From a virus, in IMG/VR virus record IMGVR_UViG_3300048837_000984, positions 62,001 through 126,000 of that record: a stretch of DNA of 64,000 bases; one strand, given 5' to 3'. This document shows positions 43,778 through 52,640 of this stretch, piece after piece (the stretch's first letter is position 1; each line of letters opens with the position of its first letter). Under the pieces are notes generated by a model, which was given only the letters and a program-made list of their open reading frames with translations, was not told the origin of the DNA and searched no databases. The position numbers and the translations under genes are program-made.

Positions 43778-44563
43778 TTACACGACTTCGGACCCCAGTA
43801 CACGCAGGTTACGTACACTGAACTCGCCAGAGCTATGCAGGTCGACCATGGCGAACCCGCGGAACCAGTTATTGATGGGCAGCCAGAATGGATTCAGACC
43901 GCAAGCGCAGCCGATGCTCCAGGCCGATTGAAGCTTTCCGGAGACAGTCGGCGCATTGTACTCGTCGGGTCTGTGAAAGTGGCTGGTGATGATTGACTGG
44001 CGAGCGCGCATGAACACGGTTCTAGCTGGACTGACCGGATCGCTGGCGCCAGAACGAAACTCGTGTCCGTGAACGACAGCTAACTTGCCCAGGTGAATGA
44101 CTCTGCGATCCCCCACGTAGTCGATATCGTTCTTCTCGAACTCGAACAGCTGGGGAAGTGAAATAGCATCCAGACCGAAAAGGGCTGGCGCTCGTCTGAT
44201 GATGTAACGATCGAGGCGTTCTTCGTGGTTGCCTTTGCGATAGATGATTCTGGATTTGGGGAACTGCTGGCGGAGATAGGTCAGGAATTCGATGGCTGAT
44301 TTGCGTTCTTCTCTATAGCGTGGAGCGCCGGGGTCCTGGTCGAAGTCTGACATTTCATGTGCATCGACTATATCTCCGTTCAGTATGATTCCAGTAGCCC
44401 TGTCTTTCTTGGCCCTCTTCACGGCCAGCTCGATTGTCTTGACATCGTGGTACCGGATGTGCGTGTCGCCCAGGATCAGATAGTGTCCGGGCTCTTCGAT
44501 GTGGACCTGTTCGTGGCTGGTGTAGACAGAGGAAGGAATCTCGGCTTTGGTCTTGCGTGACAC
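43778..44563 (-). CDS. Calcineurin-like metallophosphoesterase
   Basis: 261 aa, GTG or ATG near 44563. All five blocks are visible: GDTHIR, NGDIVD, GNHEE, VHGHEF and SHFHRPDE (in place of GHxH). Two metal ions should be bound. Such enzymes cut phosphodiesters or phosphates (nucleases, nucleotide and protein phosphatases); the substrate cannot be read from sequence. C-terminal CACGLNPFWLPINNW is a conserved tail in phage versions. Confidence 0.88.
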   Translation of the reverse strand: MSRKTKAEIPSSVYTSHEQVHIEEPGHYLILGDTHIRYHDVKTIELAVKRAKKDRATGIILNGDIVDAHEMSDFDQDPGAPRYREERKSAIEFLTYLRQQFPKSRIIYRKGNHEERLDRYIIRRAPALFGLDAISLPQLFEFEKNDIDYVGDRRVIHLGKLAVVHGHEFRSGASDPVSPARTVFMRARQSIITSHFHRPDEYNAPTVSGKLQSAWSIGCACGLNPFWLPINNWFRGFAMVDLHSSGEFSVRNLRVLGSEVV

Positions 44564-44687
44564 GTCGGGCCTCCATGCGTTCTGTCTGTGGTTGCACTCT
44601 CCGTTCCCTGAGATAGAGCCATTCTAAACAATGGCCTGTCAAGGTTGTAGCAGTTCGGGTTCTGATAGATAAAAACAAGAAAGAGAA

Positions 44688-44707
44688 GACCACCCCGAAG
44701 GGCGGTC
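44688..44707 (-). terminator. Intrinsic terminator of 44713
   Basis: On the minus strand GACCGCCC, TTCG, GGGTGGTC followed by a T-rich stretch. The 150-base gap to 44563 otherwise shows nothing certain. Confidence 0.7.
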
Positions 44708-44712
44708 AAATT

Positions 44713-44991
44713 TCAGTCTCTACCAGCGATAGCAACTAGGGACTGAAATTCTTTGTGGCTGATCGGAAAGATCGCCACAAAGGCCGCTATCTGCAGCTCC
44801 AGCCGCTCTGGAATCGAGCGGGCTGGGCTGGACGTTTTCCCGTCCAGGAGGTCGCGCACGCTGCGCTCCCCGCTGACCTGCAACGAACCCTCCGGCAATA
44901 CGCAGGAGTGAGGAGTCGTCTGTATAACGACTCCAACGTAGCACCGGTCGTCTCGGCCCACGAAGATGTAAGCCTGCCCTGTCGCGGTCAT
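44713..44991 (-). CDS. Hypothetical protein
   Basis: 92 aa. ATG at 44991 after AAGGAGGAGG. AYIFVGRDDRCYVGVVIQTTPHSCVLPEGSLQVSGE is beta-rich; ERLELQIAAFVAIFPISHKEFQSLV helical. No family recognised. Confidence 0.64.
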   Translation of the reverse strand: MTATGQAYIFVGRDDRCYVGVVIQTTPHSCVLPEGSLQVSGERSVRDLLDGKTSSPARSIPERLELQIAAFVAIFPISHKEFQSLVAIAGRD

Positions 44992-45012
44992 TCTGTCCTC
45001 CTCCTTCACTAC

Positions 45013-45035
45013 GCACCCGCCACGGTGGCGGGTGC
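45013..45035. terminator. GC-rich hairpin
   Basis: GCACCCGCCAC, one base, GTGGCGGGTGC: 11-bp arms between 45105 and 44991. Confidence 0.6.
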
Positions 45036-45104
45036 TAGACTGTGGTCTGGAAATTCCCCGCATGCCCTACGACGGGCTACGCCTGAAGCGTGCGGGGATT
45101 AACA

Positions 45105-45389
45105 TCAATAATCCCGGTTCCCGCGACGGGGGATACCGGGGGCGTCCTCGTCCTCGACCTCGTCCCAGTCCTCTTCTGGGTCCGGGATCGCATGTTGATT
45201 GCACAGGAACGTGCGACCGTCTGCGGTCGCAACCGTGCGACCGTTATACTCGCCGAGGCGAGTACTATTTTCACAGCCGCACAGGGCTGTGAGAATAACG
45301 CGACCGTTTTCCTCACGCCGGACGCAGCCGTCGAACTGGTTGCGGTCGCGGGCAGCCAGAGCATTCTCGCAAATCAGGGTTCGGGGCAT
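45105..45389 (-). CDS. Hypothetical protein
   Basis: 94 aa. ATG at 45389 after GGAGGGG. NALAARDRNQFDGCVRREENGRVILTALCGCEN, LCNQH and an acidic tail (PEEDWDEVEDED). Cysteines may hold a metal. No family recognised. Confidence 0.62.
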   Translation of the reverse strand: MPRTLICENALAARDRNQFDGCVRREENGRVILTALCGCENSTRLGEYNGRTVATADGRTFLCNQHAIPDPEEDWDEVEDEDAPGIPRRGNRDY

Positions 45390-45456
45390 GTTGCCCCTCC
45401 TTTCATTAGAGAAACCCAGACGAGCGCAACGCACGCAAGTCCGGGTTCCTGGTTAT

Positions 45457-45528
45457 TGGGAACGGCGGGAGTTGAACCCACTTCCAAGGGTTTATGAGAC
45501 CCCTGCTCTACCGTTGAGCTTCGTTCCC
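45457..45528 (-). tRNA. tRNA with anticodon CAT (Met or Ile2)
   Basis: Acceptor GGGAACG/CGTTCCC with discriminator A, D arm AGCTC/GAGC, anticodon stem GGGGT/ACCCT with loop CTCATAA, T arm GTGGG/CCCGC with TTCAACT. No CCA encoded. The anticodon stem begins with several G-C pairs, as in initiator tRNAs, but the first acceptor pair is G-C, which initiators of bacteria usually lack. Confidence 0.9.
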
Positions 45529-45536
45529 GGGTACTT

Positions 45537-45965
45537 CTACGCGTTGGGGGCAGCCAGCGCGTGTCCACGCCAGAACGCGATCGAGGCGTCGCGTTCTTCC
45601 TGACGCAACGTCGGGTCGTCAATCTCGCGGGGGCTGACCGGACCCCCGAAGACCGTGTAAAGGACACAGGGCTGGCCCTGGTGAGGGCCAGCAATGACAG
45701 TAACCGTCCGAGTCGGACGGCTCGGCCGGTTGGTCAGCCGACTTGGGTAAGCTCGACCTGGCCGAGCCCGCCACTCCACCTCGTCTTCAGTCAGAGGTGG
45801 GTCGCCCATCGTCGGGCCGTACAACCCGCACTCAACCTCCGGCAGATCCGCCGGGAGGTCGAAGGTTTCGATAAAGAACTCTGTGCGGTGGGCGAAACGC
45901 GACAAAACGAACTGGACGACCTGTGGCGAAACGTGATCGGTGTGGCTATCTGTGGTGACAATCAT
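45537..45965 (-). CDS. Hypothetical protein
   Basis: 142 aa. ATG at 45965 after AGAGGAG. SHTDHVSPQVVQFVLSRFAHRTEFFIETFDLP, GPTMGDPPLTEDEVEWRARPGR, VTVIAGPHQGQPCVLYTVFGGPV. Reads like a conserved hypothetical of unknown function; Pro-rich. Confidence 0.66.
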   Translation of the reverse strand: MIVTTDSHTDHVSPQVVQFVLSRFAHRTEFFIETFDLPADLPEVECGLYGPTMGDPPLTEDEVEWRARPGRAYPSRLTNRPSRPTRTVTVIAGPHQGQPCVLYTVFGGPVSPREIDDPTLRQEERDASIAFWRGHALAAPNA

Positions 45966-46005
45966 CACCACTCCTCTCCCCCCTTCAAGGGGTAAAAAAG
46001 AAGTC

Positions 46006-46037
46006 ATCACAAGCCGGTTTTCGGCCGGCTTGTGATG
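46006..46037. terminator. Hairpin with T-run
   Basis: 12-bp stem (ATCACAAGCCGG / CCGGCTTGTGAT) followed on the minus strand by a T-rich run; also directly follows the late-type element, so it may be a 5' stem of a new transcript. Confidence 0.6.
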
Positions 46038-46046
46038 ATTACAGGG

Positions 46047-46080
46047 TTACCACATTATCTTGACGCAGAAAAGGCTGTTT
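46047..46080 (-). promoter_or_regulatory. Late-type element, copy 1
   Basis: Minus strand contains TTTTCTGCGTCAAGATAATG directly after the stop of 46086. Shares 11 contiguous bases with the copy at 56776. Candidate late promoter. Confidence 0.5.
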
Positions 46081-46085
46081 TTTAG

Positions 46086-46862
46086 CTATCGGGCTATGGG
46101 TCTTTCCATACGAATCTTGTGTGCCAGTTCCTGGACCTTAGCAAGCTCCGGATAATACAACTTAGCCTGAACCATGTTAAGTGGACCGCCCCAAGCATTC
46201 TCTATCCCGTTGTAGATCTCCTGTAGGGCGGAGGCGTCAAGCTTCGGAAATAGCTGTTGCGCCATCGACAGCGCTTTACCTTGCTGGCCCAACAGTGCTT
46301 GCATGGCCTCTGTGTTTGGCTTGCCGTTTGGCATGACAAACTGCTTGCCCTCAGGTGTCGCTGCAAACTGCGCAATTGACAACAAGTTACCCGGCGCAGC
46401 TGGGTTGGCTGGCGGTTTCCGGTCCCAGTGTCCCAGGCTGGTCCGGGTCGGAACGTGCTGTGCTCCGGGTATGTTGAGAATAGATTCATCCAGTTCACCC
46501 ATCGCCGGTGGGGGCGGCGTCTGTGGCGCTTGTGGTTGCTTATTGACACCCATCCCAACAATCTTGCCCAGGTTGGGTAAGAGGTTGGAGAAGTTACCGC
46601 CAGAGAGTCCGTAACCGGCCGCACCTAGACCGGCCAGGCCGATGGCTGGGCTAAGCCAGTCAGGACCGGCATCGTCATCGCCGCCACCCATGAGTGAGTT
46701 GTACAGGCCGTAACCGGCAGCACCCAGTCCACCTACAGTAGCAATGCGCTGGGGCGTATCCATCTTGTTCCAGACCTCGCTTATCCCAGCTGGGATGTCC
46801 GCCAGGTCGGCCTGCTTGGTGATGTAGCCCAGGAGTTTCGCAAACTGGCTTTGCTGGTTCAC
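46086..46862 (-). CDS. Glycine-rich membrane-associated structural candidate
   Basis: 258 aa, ATG. Opens FAKLLGYITKQADLADIP, then two Gly-rich hydrophobic segments (VGGLGAAGYGLYNSLMGGG, AIGLAGLGAAGYGLSGG) that repeat each other, then a Pro/Gln linker and a helical C-terminus. Position among virion genes and the glycine-zipper pattern suggest an internal or membrane-interacting virion protein. Confidence 0.6.
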   Translation of the reverse strand: MNQQSQFAKLLGYITKQADLADIPAGISEVWNKMDTPQRIATVGGLGAAGYGLYNSLMGGGDDDAGPDWLSPAIGLAGLGAAGYGLSGGNFSNLLPNLGKIVGMGVNKQPQAPQTPPPPAMGELDESILNIPGAQHVPTRTSLGHWDRKPPANPAAPGNLLSIAQFAATPEGKQFVMPNGKPNTEAMQALLGQQGKALSMAQQLFPKLDASALQEIYNGIENAWGGPLNMVQAKLYYPELAKVQELAHKIRMERPIAR

Positions 46863-46871
46863 GGGATCTCC

Positions 46872-47780
46872 TTATCCGCCAAAGTCGTCGTCTGCCATGG
46901 CTCGTATAGCCAATCGAGCCAGTAAGCGCATCGGAACCATGGACTTCGCGCCAACGCCGATCCCGGTGTGCGCGTACGTTGGTAGTGCATTCATGACGTC
47001 AAAGCGTCTCGGTCTCTCTTCACCTGCGCGGGTAGCCGTGACCTTGACGTCCTCGTTGCTGATGTGCCGAAGGAGTGCAGTAAGGCCTGCACCCAACCCC
47101 GCTCCACCCGCTGTAATCCCCGCAGCCGCGGCCGGATGCATATCTGTCGCAAAACTGAGCGATCCGAGACCACCACCAGCCAAGGCACCCAAGATGGCCT
47201 GACGACCCGGATCAGCCATCATGCCCTCAACCGGAGTGTTCATGTGCTGGATGATGTCCGGGATCCAGCGCTTCTCGCCCTTGCTGATCTGCTTCTTGAG
47301 GTCCTCGCTAGGTTCTTCGTGGACTTCATTTTTAAGTCCAAGTAGCTTCGCCACGCCGTCGCCGCTGTGGCTGGACGCAAACTTCACGGAGTCAGCGTAC
47401 ATTGCCAAGTTGTTGAGGATGTCGTACTTCTTCGGGTTCTTGGCCCCCGACCGAATAGCCGCCGCGGTGTTGTCCTGGTTCTTGATATACCGAAGTAGCG
47501 CAGCCATGCCTGCACCAAGGCCAGCCCCACCCAGTCCACCAACAGCAGCGCCAATGCCTGTGGCGTTGTTCTTGGAGCCGATCATACCACCTACACCAGC
47601 ACCAGCACCGCCGCCGACCAGGGCACCAAGCAAGGCCTGGCGAAGGGGACTCGCTAGCGTATTCTCGGCTGGTGTGTTCAAGCTCTGAATGATATCTGGG
47701 ATCCAGCGCTCCTGACCCTTTTCCAGGCGATCGAGGAGTTCTGGATCGACATCAGCGTAATCAGGGTCTGTTCGGTCCAC
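46872..47780 (-). CDS. Duplicated glycine-zipper structural candidate
   Basis: 302 aa. GTG at 47780 seven bases after AGGAG. Two copies of one unit: ELLDRLEKGQERWIPDIIQSLNTP / LKKQISKGEKRWIPDIIQHMNTP, each followed by RQALLGALVGGGAG-like glycine zippers and AALLRYI / TALLRHI. Glycine zippers insert into membranes in phage ejection proteins, which is my best guess. Confidence 0.68.
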   Translation of the reverse strand: MDRTDPDYADVDPELLDRLEKGQERWIPDIIQSLNTPAENTLASPLRQALLGALVGGGAGAGVGGMIGSKNNATGIGAAVGGLGGAGLGAGMAALLRYIKNQDNTAAAIRSGAKNPKKYDILNNLAMYADSVKFASSHSGDGVAKLLGLKNEVHEEPSEDLKKQISKGEKRWIPDIIQHMNTPVEGMMADPGRQAILGALAGGGLGSLSFATDMHPAAAAGITAGGAGLGAGLTALLRHISNEDVKVTATRAGEERPRRFDVMNALPTYAHTGIGVGAKSMVPMRLLARLAIRAMADDDFGG

Positions 47781-49416
47781 GGCTGTCTCCTGCGGTTGGG
47801 AACTCCAGTACGTGACCAGCCCCGGGTGAGAGCTGGTTGGCAAGGTTTCTGGTTAACTTCATGCCGTCCATGCCCGGAAGGCTGCCGAACTGTTTGAGAC
47901 CGCTCAAAACAGCACCAGCCTGCCCCTGGCCGGTCAGAGCATTCTGAATGAACGGGTTTCCGTACAGGTTGCTAAGGGCCTGCTGTTGAACGTCGCCAAG
48001 ACCGTACTTTCGGGCAAACGCTTCCACAGCCTTGGGATTGTTTTGGCTCGCTACATCAGCTAGCTCAGCCGACTGGATGATGTTCTGGTTCTCTGCTTCC
48101 TGTGCAGCCTGCATTCGAGCTTGCTGGGCTCTGTCTGATACGATACCAAGACCGATAAAGCCCGCTGCCGGTATCACCGAAGGCGCCATCACATCTGCCA
48201 TGTACTTGCCCCAGGTTCTATCCGGAGGCGCTTTTGGCGTTGCTGACCTAAAACCGGCCCACGGGTCTGTAGGCCCTGGTTTCGGCCCAGCCTTGCCCCA
48301 ACGGAAAAGATTGGCCAGCCAGCCGCCCGCTCTGGCCAACCACGGCCACATAGCGTTCTTCTCCAGATTCGGAAGGAGGTTGGTCTTAGCCGGCACCGGT
48401 GGCGGGTTTGTAGGTAGCATCGACGATCGCATTCTCTGGACCGGCCCCTTGGCCCTCAGCCCAGGAAGGATCCCAGCTCTACCAAACTCCATGGCTCCAG
48501 GAGAACCCTTGGCCAGGGTTGATGGCGTTGATCGAAACATCTTGGCGAGCAAGCCAGCCAGGCCAGGGATCCGGAACAAGGAAGCTAGGCCAGCCATGCT
48601 TTTCTTATCATAGGCCAGCTTAGGCTGCTCCAATGGCTCGGCCATCGGCTGGATGGGCGGCTGGTTCGGAGAAACGCTCTGGGCAACCGTAGCGCCTGGT
48701 TGTTCTGTAACACCGATTCCGTTGGGAGACTTCGGTGCGGGTGGTTTGGGTTGTGTACCTGGCTTCGTACCCGGTTGTGTCTGACCTTCTGGTTGCTGTT
48801 GCTTGTTGCCTGCCCACCACTGCCACAGCCACGGCAGAAGGGAAGCTACAGTCAGGGCACCGTTTATCCAGAAAGCAACCTTCTCGAACTCCTCCCGAGC
48901 CTCAGGGAGCAACGAAGCCTTTTTCACCAGAGGCGCAACCTGTTGCGGGCTCAACCCACAATCGAAGCAGCACTTCAGGAAACCAGCAACAAAGGGGTTC
49001 TGCTCCACAAAAGCCGCCAACTTGGCCTGGCTGGGTGGAGTCATCACTGGCTGGGGCTGTTGCATCTGTGGTGGCTGTTGCAACAGCTGCCCGCCGGGCT
49101 TCGGTGGATTGGGACCAGCCGGAGCCTTTAGCTGTGGTTGCTGTTGGGGCTGTTGTTGAGGCTGTTGCTGTTGTGGTTGTGGCGGTGCCTGAGCCTGCGG
49201 CATGTTCTCTGGCCGCGGCGGAGTGATCGGACCTTGCGGCGAACCGGCTATAGGGAAGGGAGATCCTGGGCCATCCGGCAAGAGGTCCTCAGGTCCACCC
49301 ACTTCAGCTGGCTGGTCTGTCGGTCGAGCCAACGGTGAAACAGCCCGGCCGGGGACAACAGGTCCCCGGCGTCCGGACTGATAGATGGCTTTCTTCAGTA
49401 GCGCTCGGTCAAGCAT
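47761..49416 (-). CDS. Pro/Gln-rich large virion candidate
   Basis: 551 aa, ATG overlapping the previous stop (TAATG). N-terminal third is a Pro/Gln linker; a helix EFEKVAFWINGALTVASLLPWLWQWW lies near residue 185; further short KLAY and KNAMWPWL segments are spaced by Pro-rich linkers; C-terminal 150 residues helical. Likely structural, position unknown. Confidence 0.6.
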   Translation of the reverse strand: MLDRALLKKAIYQSGRRGPVVPGRAVSPLARPTDQPAEVGGPEDLLPDGPGSPFPIAGSPQGPITPPRPENMPQAQAPPQPQQQQPQQQPQQQPQLKAPAGPNPPKPGGQLLQQPPQMQQPQPVMTPPSQAKLAAFVEQNPFVAGFLKCCFDCGLSPQQVAPLVKKASLLPEAREEFEKVAFWINGALTVASLLPWLWQWWAGNKQQQPEGQTQPGTKPGTQPKPPAPKSPNGIGVTEQPGATVAQSVSPNQPPIQPMAEPLEQPKLAYDKKSMAGLASLFRIPGLAGLLAKMFRSTPSTLAKGSPGAMEFGRAGILPGLRAKGPVQRMRSSMLPTNPPPVPAKTNLLPNLEKNAMWPWLARAGGWLANLFRWGKAGPKPGPTDPWAGFRSATPKAPPDRTWGKYMADVMAPSVIPAAGFIGLGIVSDRAQQARMQAAQEAENQNIIQSAELADVASQNNPKAVEAFARKYGLGDVQQQALSNLYGNPFIQNALTGQGQAGAVLSGLKQFGSLPGMDGMKLTRNLANQLSPGAGHVLEFPTAGDSRGPNRP

Positions 49417-52400
49417 TACCGCACCTTCCTTGGCTTGCGGAGGTCCTTGAGCAGGTCAACAACCTTCTCGACAGGCAGCTCTTCCTCAACAGGTGGCTTC
49501 TTCTTTTTCTTCTTCGGCCCAGGAAGAACAATCGTCTGGTTGCCGGACATCGCAGCCATGGCTGCCAGGGCTGGTACAGACACAGCTGCCTGCTTAGTAA
49601 CCGCCGTCATCATGCGAGAGAGGACGTCGGAGGCAATGTCGCGAGAAGACGAACCTCGGCGCACCCCTGGCTGCGGCGCGGGTGGCGTAGGGGGTGGCGT
49701 AGTTGACTGAACCGGTGGGGTCGGACCAACCGGTGCAACTGGCGGCGTAGTTGACTGAACCGGCGGGGTCGGACCTCCAGCTGCAGGCGGAGTTGGCGTA
49801 CCGCTAACTGGCGCCGGTTTGTTCTCGTAAGGAGAAGCACCAAACCGCTGCCGCTTCAACGGGTCGTTGAAGATCGACTTGTACTTTGCTTCGATCCGCG
49901 CCTTGTCTGCCAGCATCTTGCTTTGTCGAGCCTGCCACTCGGCGCGAAGCTTCTGTTCTTGAGCTTTGCGGTACGACTCGTTCCTTTTCGCAATGAGTTC
50001 ACGCATTGGATCCAGGGACAAGCTCTTTTCAAGATAGTCCGGCAGCTTGGAAGCATTACGTACTTTGTCGGTAAATCCGGCCGACATGGCGCTGTACGGT
50101 GAGTACGTCTGGCGAAGCCGATCTACAATAACTGGATCCAACCTATGCGCGTTCTGGTCAATCCACTTTTTCATCTTCTGGTGCTCAGCTGAAAGACCGC
50201 TGTAGCCGGTGTAATCGACAGCAGAGCCGAGCGTATTGTAACCCAGTGCGCCCAAACCCTGGAGAGCTGAGTAAGCCAGACTCGTACCACCGGACGGATC
50301 AAAATTCTCTGCGGCGTTCGCCAGAGCTTGCTGCCGTTCCTTAAACGTAGAAAGTATGTCTTCGTTATCGGCCGACAATTGTCTCATCTTGTCGAGAAGA
50401 TCTTTGTAATCTAGCGAGTCATCTTCTTTATTTTTAAGCGCCTCCAGCTGCTTGTTGAGCTCGGCCTCACCCGAGGTCAGACCCGACGCAGCCAGCTGGT
50501 ACCGTTCGATGTCGTCGGGGCTGATCTCGTCGACCTTGTCGGTCGCGACAGAGGACGAATTAGAGCTGCCGGGGTAGCCCCAGACAGGCTTATAGGCGTC
50601 ACCACTGGTTGTCGCCTGCCCGAGATTGAGCCGCTGGTTAATAGCATCAAGCTGGGCCTTAGCCTGCGGGTCACCGTCCATGGCCCAACGCAGCTGCAGG
50701 TCGCGTAGACGCTGCTCGATCTGCTGAGCCTGGCTTTGCGCGGGGCTTCGGTTGCTATAGCCCATAGGATAACCCGAGGGCGCAGCTGAATGACCGAAGC
50801 CTGGATAGTCAGCCAATCCAGAAGACTGCTGACCAAAGCCAGGGTAACCAGCCGAAAAGGCCAGCTTGGCGATTCTAGAGACAGGGTCAAACCCGTTACG
50901 CTTCTGCATGATTGGCTTGTCAACCGCAGAATCTGGCGGCGTTTTCGGAAGCGGCTTTGCATTAACGACTGTGGGAGGCGCCTGCGGCTTCGAAGCTGCC
51001 GGAAACGGAGCAAAGTCCTCAACTTCTTGAGGCGTCATTTGGTGCTCTCGCTGCAAATTCTCGCGCATAGCCGGCAAACGACTTGGGAGGTAACGCGGTT
51101 CCGACTGCGTTCCGGCGGCACCTATCGCAGCGACGCCAGAATTTTCTCGTCCGAAAGGAGCCACACCGGGGACCCCTTGTAAGGCAGCCGGCTGTCTTGT
51201 ATCTGCCTGCCCTGTGAGTGGTTGCTGGAACCAGCTCTGAAACGGTCGAGCGACATTATTCGCAAAAGTAGATACTCGACCCGCAACCGCTCCACCGATG
51301 TTGCGTGCAGCTTGATCTCGAATCCCGACCGCCTGGTTAGCCAGCCCTGTGATTGCGTCTCGGCCGGCGTCGATCATAGTTGGTTGCTCGGTCGCAGCGC
51401 CAGAACCAGAAAAAGCCAAGCTCGACCCAACAACCGGGAAGGTAGATCCCGGCATCCCAAAGCCCTGTTCGACCATATGTCTGTTGCGGGCAATTTGCCA
51501 ATCTTTCCGCGATTTCAGCGGAGCAACGGGTGGACTGGGGACCAGAGCCTGACCGGTTGCGTTCCCGAAAAACTCCGGCGATTTTTGCGTCGGTGTAGTC
51601 GGATCGGTCGTCCGGGGTGTCTGTGCGGCCTGACCTGGCTGCGGTGCAGGTTGCTGTGGTTTGTCTGAGCTACTCGGGCCTGGAGCAGGCGTAGCCAACA
51701 CGGCTGATGCGCCACCGCTCCACGGAGCGGACGCGTCGAAGGCCGATCCAGTCCCAGTCATGCCCTGACTTTGTAGAAACTGCTGTGGGTTCGTCGTCAT
51801 CAGTTGGTGCGACTTACTCAACTCAGCCAGTCTCTGTCGGATCTGTTGACTTTTGGCGAACCGGTCGCCAAAGTCAGCAGAAGTGTCGTTCTGCAGCTTC
51901 TTCAACTGTTCGACCAGCTGAGCCTCCTCAAGTCCGTTGTTGAACACAGCCGCATAGGCTGGACCCTGGCTCTGGAAGTACTTCTTAGCTCCCTCTTCGA
52001 ACTGCTTCTTCTGTGCTCTAACTTGCTCAATTTGGTTCTCTCGCGGAAGGAGCCAGGATTCATCTGCCTGGCCTTCACTGATGGCCTTCTCTCGCTCCGA
52101 AAACTTCCTGAGTGCGGTTAGGTAGTCGCCATAAGCCTTCTGTGCTCCGGCTACGGATTCGCTTGCACCAGGTTGGTTGGTATTAGCGGCACCCGCCGTT
52201 TGGCCAGCGGCCGCACGCCGCTTCTCGAGAATGTCGTTAAAGGCCTGCAGTCGAGTTCTCTGGGTCTCGTAACGCTTCTGCAGGGCGTCTAGCTGCCTAT
52301 TGACCTGGTCTTTGGTGTACCCGCGCTGAAGGCCGTGCTGGATCAACTGATGCTGGTGATACGTGTGCTGAGCATCCAGGGTTTCCGGATCCATAGCACC

Positions 52401-52640
52401 ATGACCGAGGACCGGCACGCCGTACTCGGTACGCGGCACCTGCGGTTGCTGCGGCTGCTGCTGGCCGTAAAAGTTTCCCTGAGGCTGGCCGAAACCCTGA
52501 ATACGGCGGAGGCCAAAAGGGACACGGGTGTACACAGGGTAGATCGCCTGCTTGGTCAGAACCGCGCTAGCGATCTTCTCGGCAGCCGTTGGGAGACGTT
52601 CGACAGTCTCAGACAGCAGTTGTTCGACCGTCCTGGTCAT
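49416..52640 (-). CDS. Very large repeat-poor, linker-rich virion candidate
   Basis: 1074 aa. ATG at 52640 overlaps the previous stop (TAATG) and follows GGAGG. Starts TVEQLLSETVERLPTAAEKIASAVLTKQAIYP; long coiled-coil and Gln/Ala regions, an IAKLAFSAGYPGFG segment near residue 600, Pro-Thr-Pro linkers, then a Lys-rich end. Size and context suggest a tail, internal or tape-measure-like protein; no domain is recognised. Confidence 0.62.
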   Translation of the reverse strand: MTRTVEQLLSETVERLPTAAEKIASAVLTKQAIYPVYTRVPFGLRRIQGFGQPQGNFYGQQQPQQPQVPRTEYGVPVLGHGAMDPETLDAQHTYHQHQLIQHGLQRGYTKDQVNRQLDALQKRYETQRTRLQAFNDILEKRRAAAGQTAGAANTNQPGASESVAGAQKAYGDYLTALRKFSEREKAISEGQADESWLLPRENQIEQVRAQKKQFEEGAKKYFQSQGPAYAAVFNNGLEEAQLVEQLKKLQNDTSADFGDRFAKSQQIRQRLAELSKSHQLMTTNPQQFLQSQGMTGTGSAFDASAPWSGGASAVLATPAPGPSSSDKPQQPAPQPGQAAQTPRTTDPTTPTQKSPEFFGNATGQALVPSPPVAPLKSRKDWQIARNRHMVEQGFGMPGSTFPVVGSSLAFSGSGAATEQPTMIDAGRDAITGLANQAVGIRDQAARNIGGAVAGRVSTFANNVARPFQSWFQQPLTGQADTRQPAALQGVPGVAPFGRENSGVAAIGAAGTQSEPRYLPSRLPAMRENLQREHQMTPQEVEDFAPFPAASKPQAPPTVVNAKPLPKTPPDSAVDKPIMQKRNGFDPVSRIAKLAFSAGYPGFGQQSSGLADYPGFGHSAAPSGYPMGYSNRSPAQSQAQQIEQRLRDLQLRWAMDGDPQAKAQLDAINQRLNLGQATTSGDAYKPVWGYPGSSNSSSVATDKVDEISPDDIERYQLAASGLTSGEAELNKQLEALKNKEDDSLDYKDLLDKMRQLSADNEDILSTFKERQQALANAAENFDPSGGTSLAYSALQGLGALGYNTLGSAVDYTGYSGLSAEHQKMKKWIDQNAHRLDPVIVDRLRQTYSPYSAMSAGFTDKVRNASKLPDYLEKSLSLDPMRELIAKRNESYRKAQEQKLRAEWQARQSKMLADKARIEAKYKSIFNDPLKRQRFGASPYENKPAPVSGTPTPPAAGGPTPPVQSTTPPVAPVGPTPPVQSTTPPPTPPAPQPGVRRGSSSRDIASDVLSRMMTAVTKQAAVSVPALAAMAAMSGNQTIVLPGPKKKKKKPPVEEELPVEKVVDLLKDLRKPRKVR

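Noticed and set aside
43587-43778. Frame starting MKKCPEC
   Set aside because: Overlaps 43483-43704 by over 100 bases and its second half looks like out-of-frame sequence.
44590-44640. Sigma-70-like promoter TTGACA ... TAGAAT on the minus strand
   Set aside because: Spacing between the boxes is about 10 bases, far from 17.
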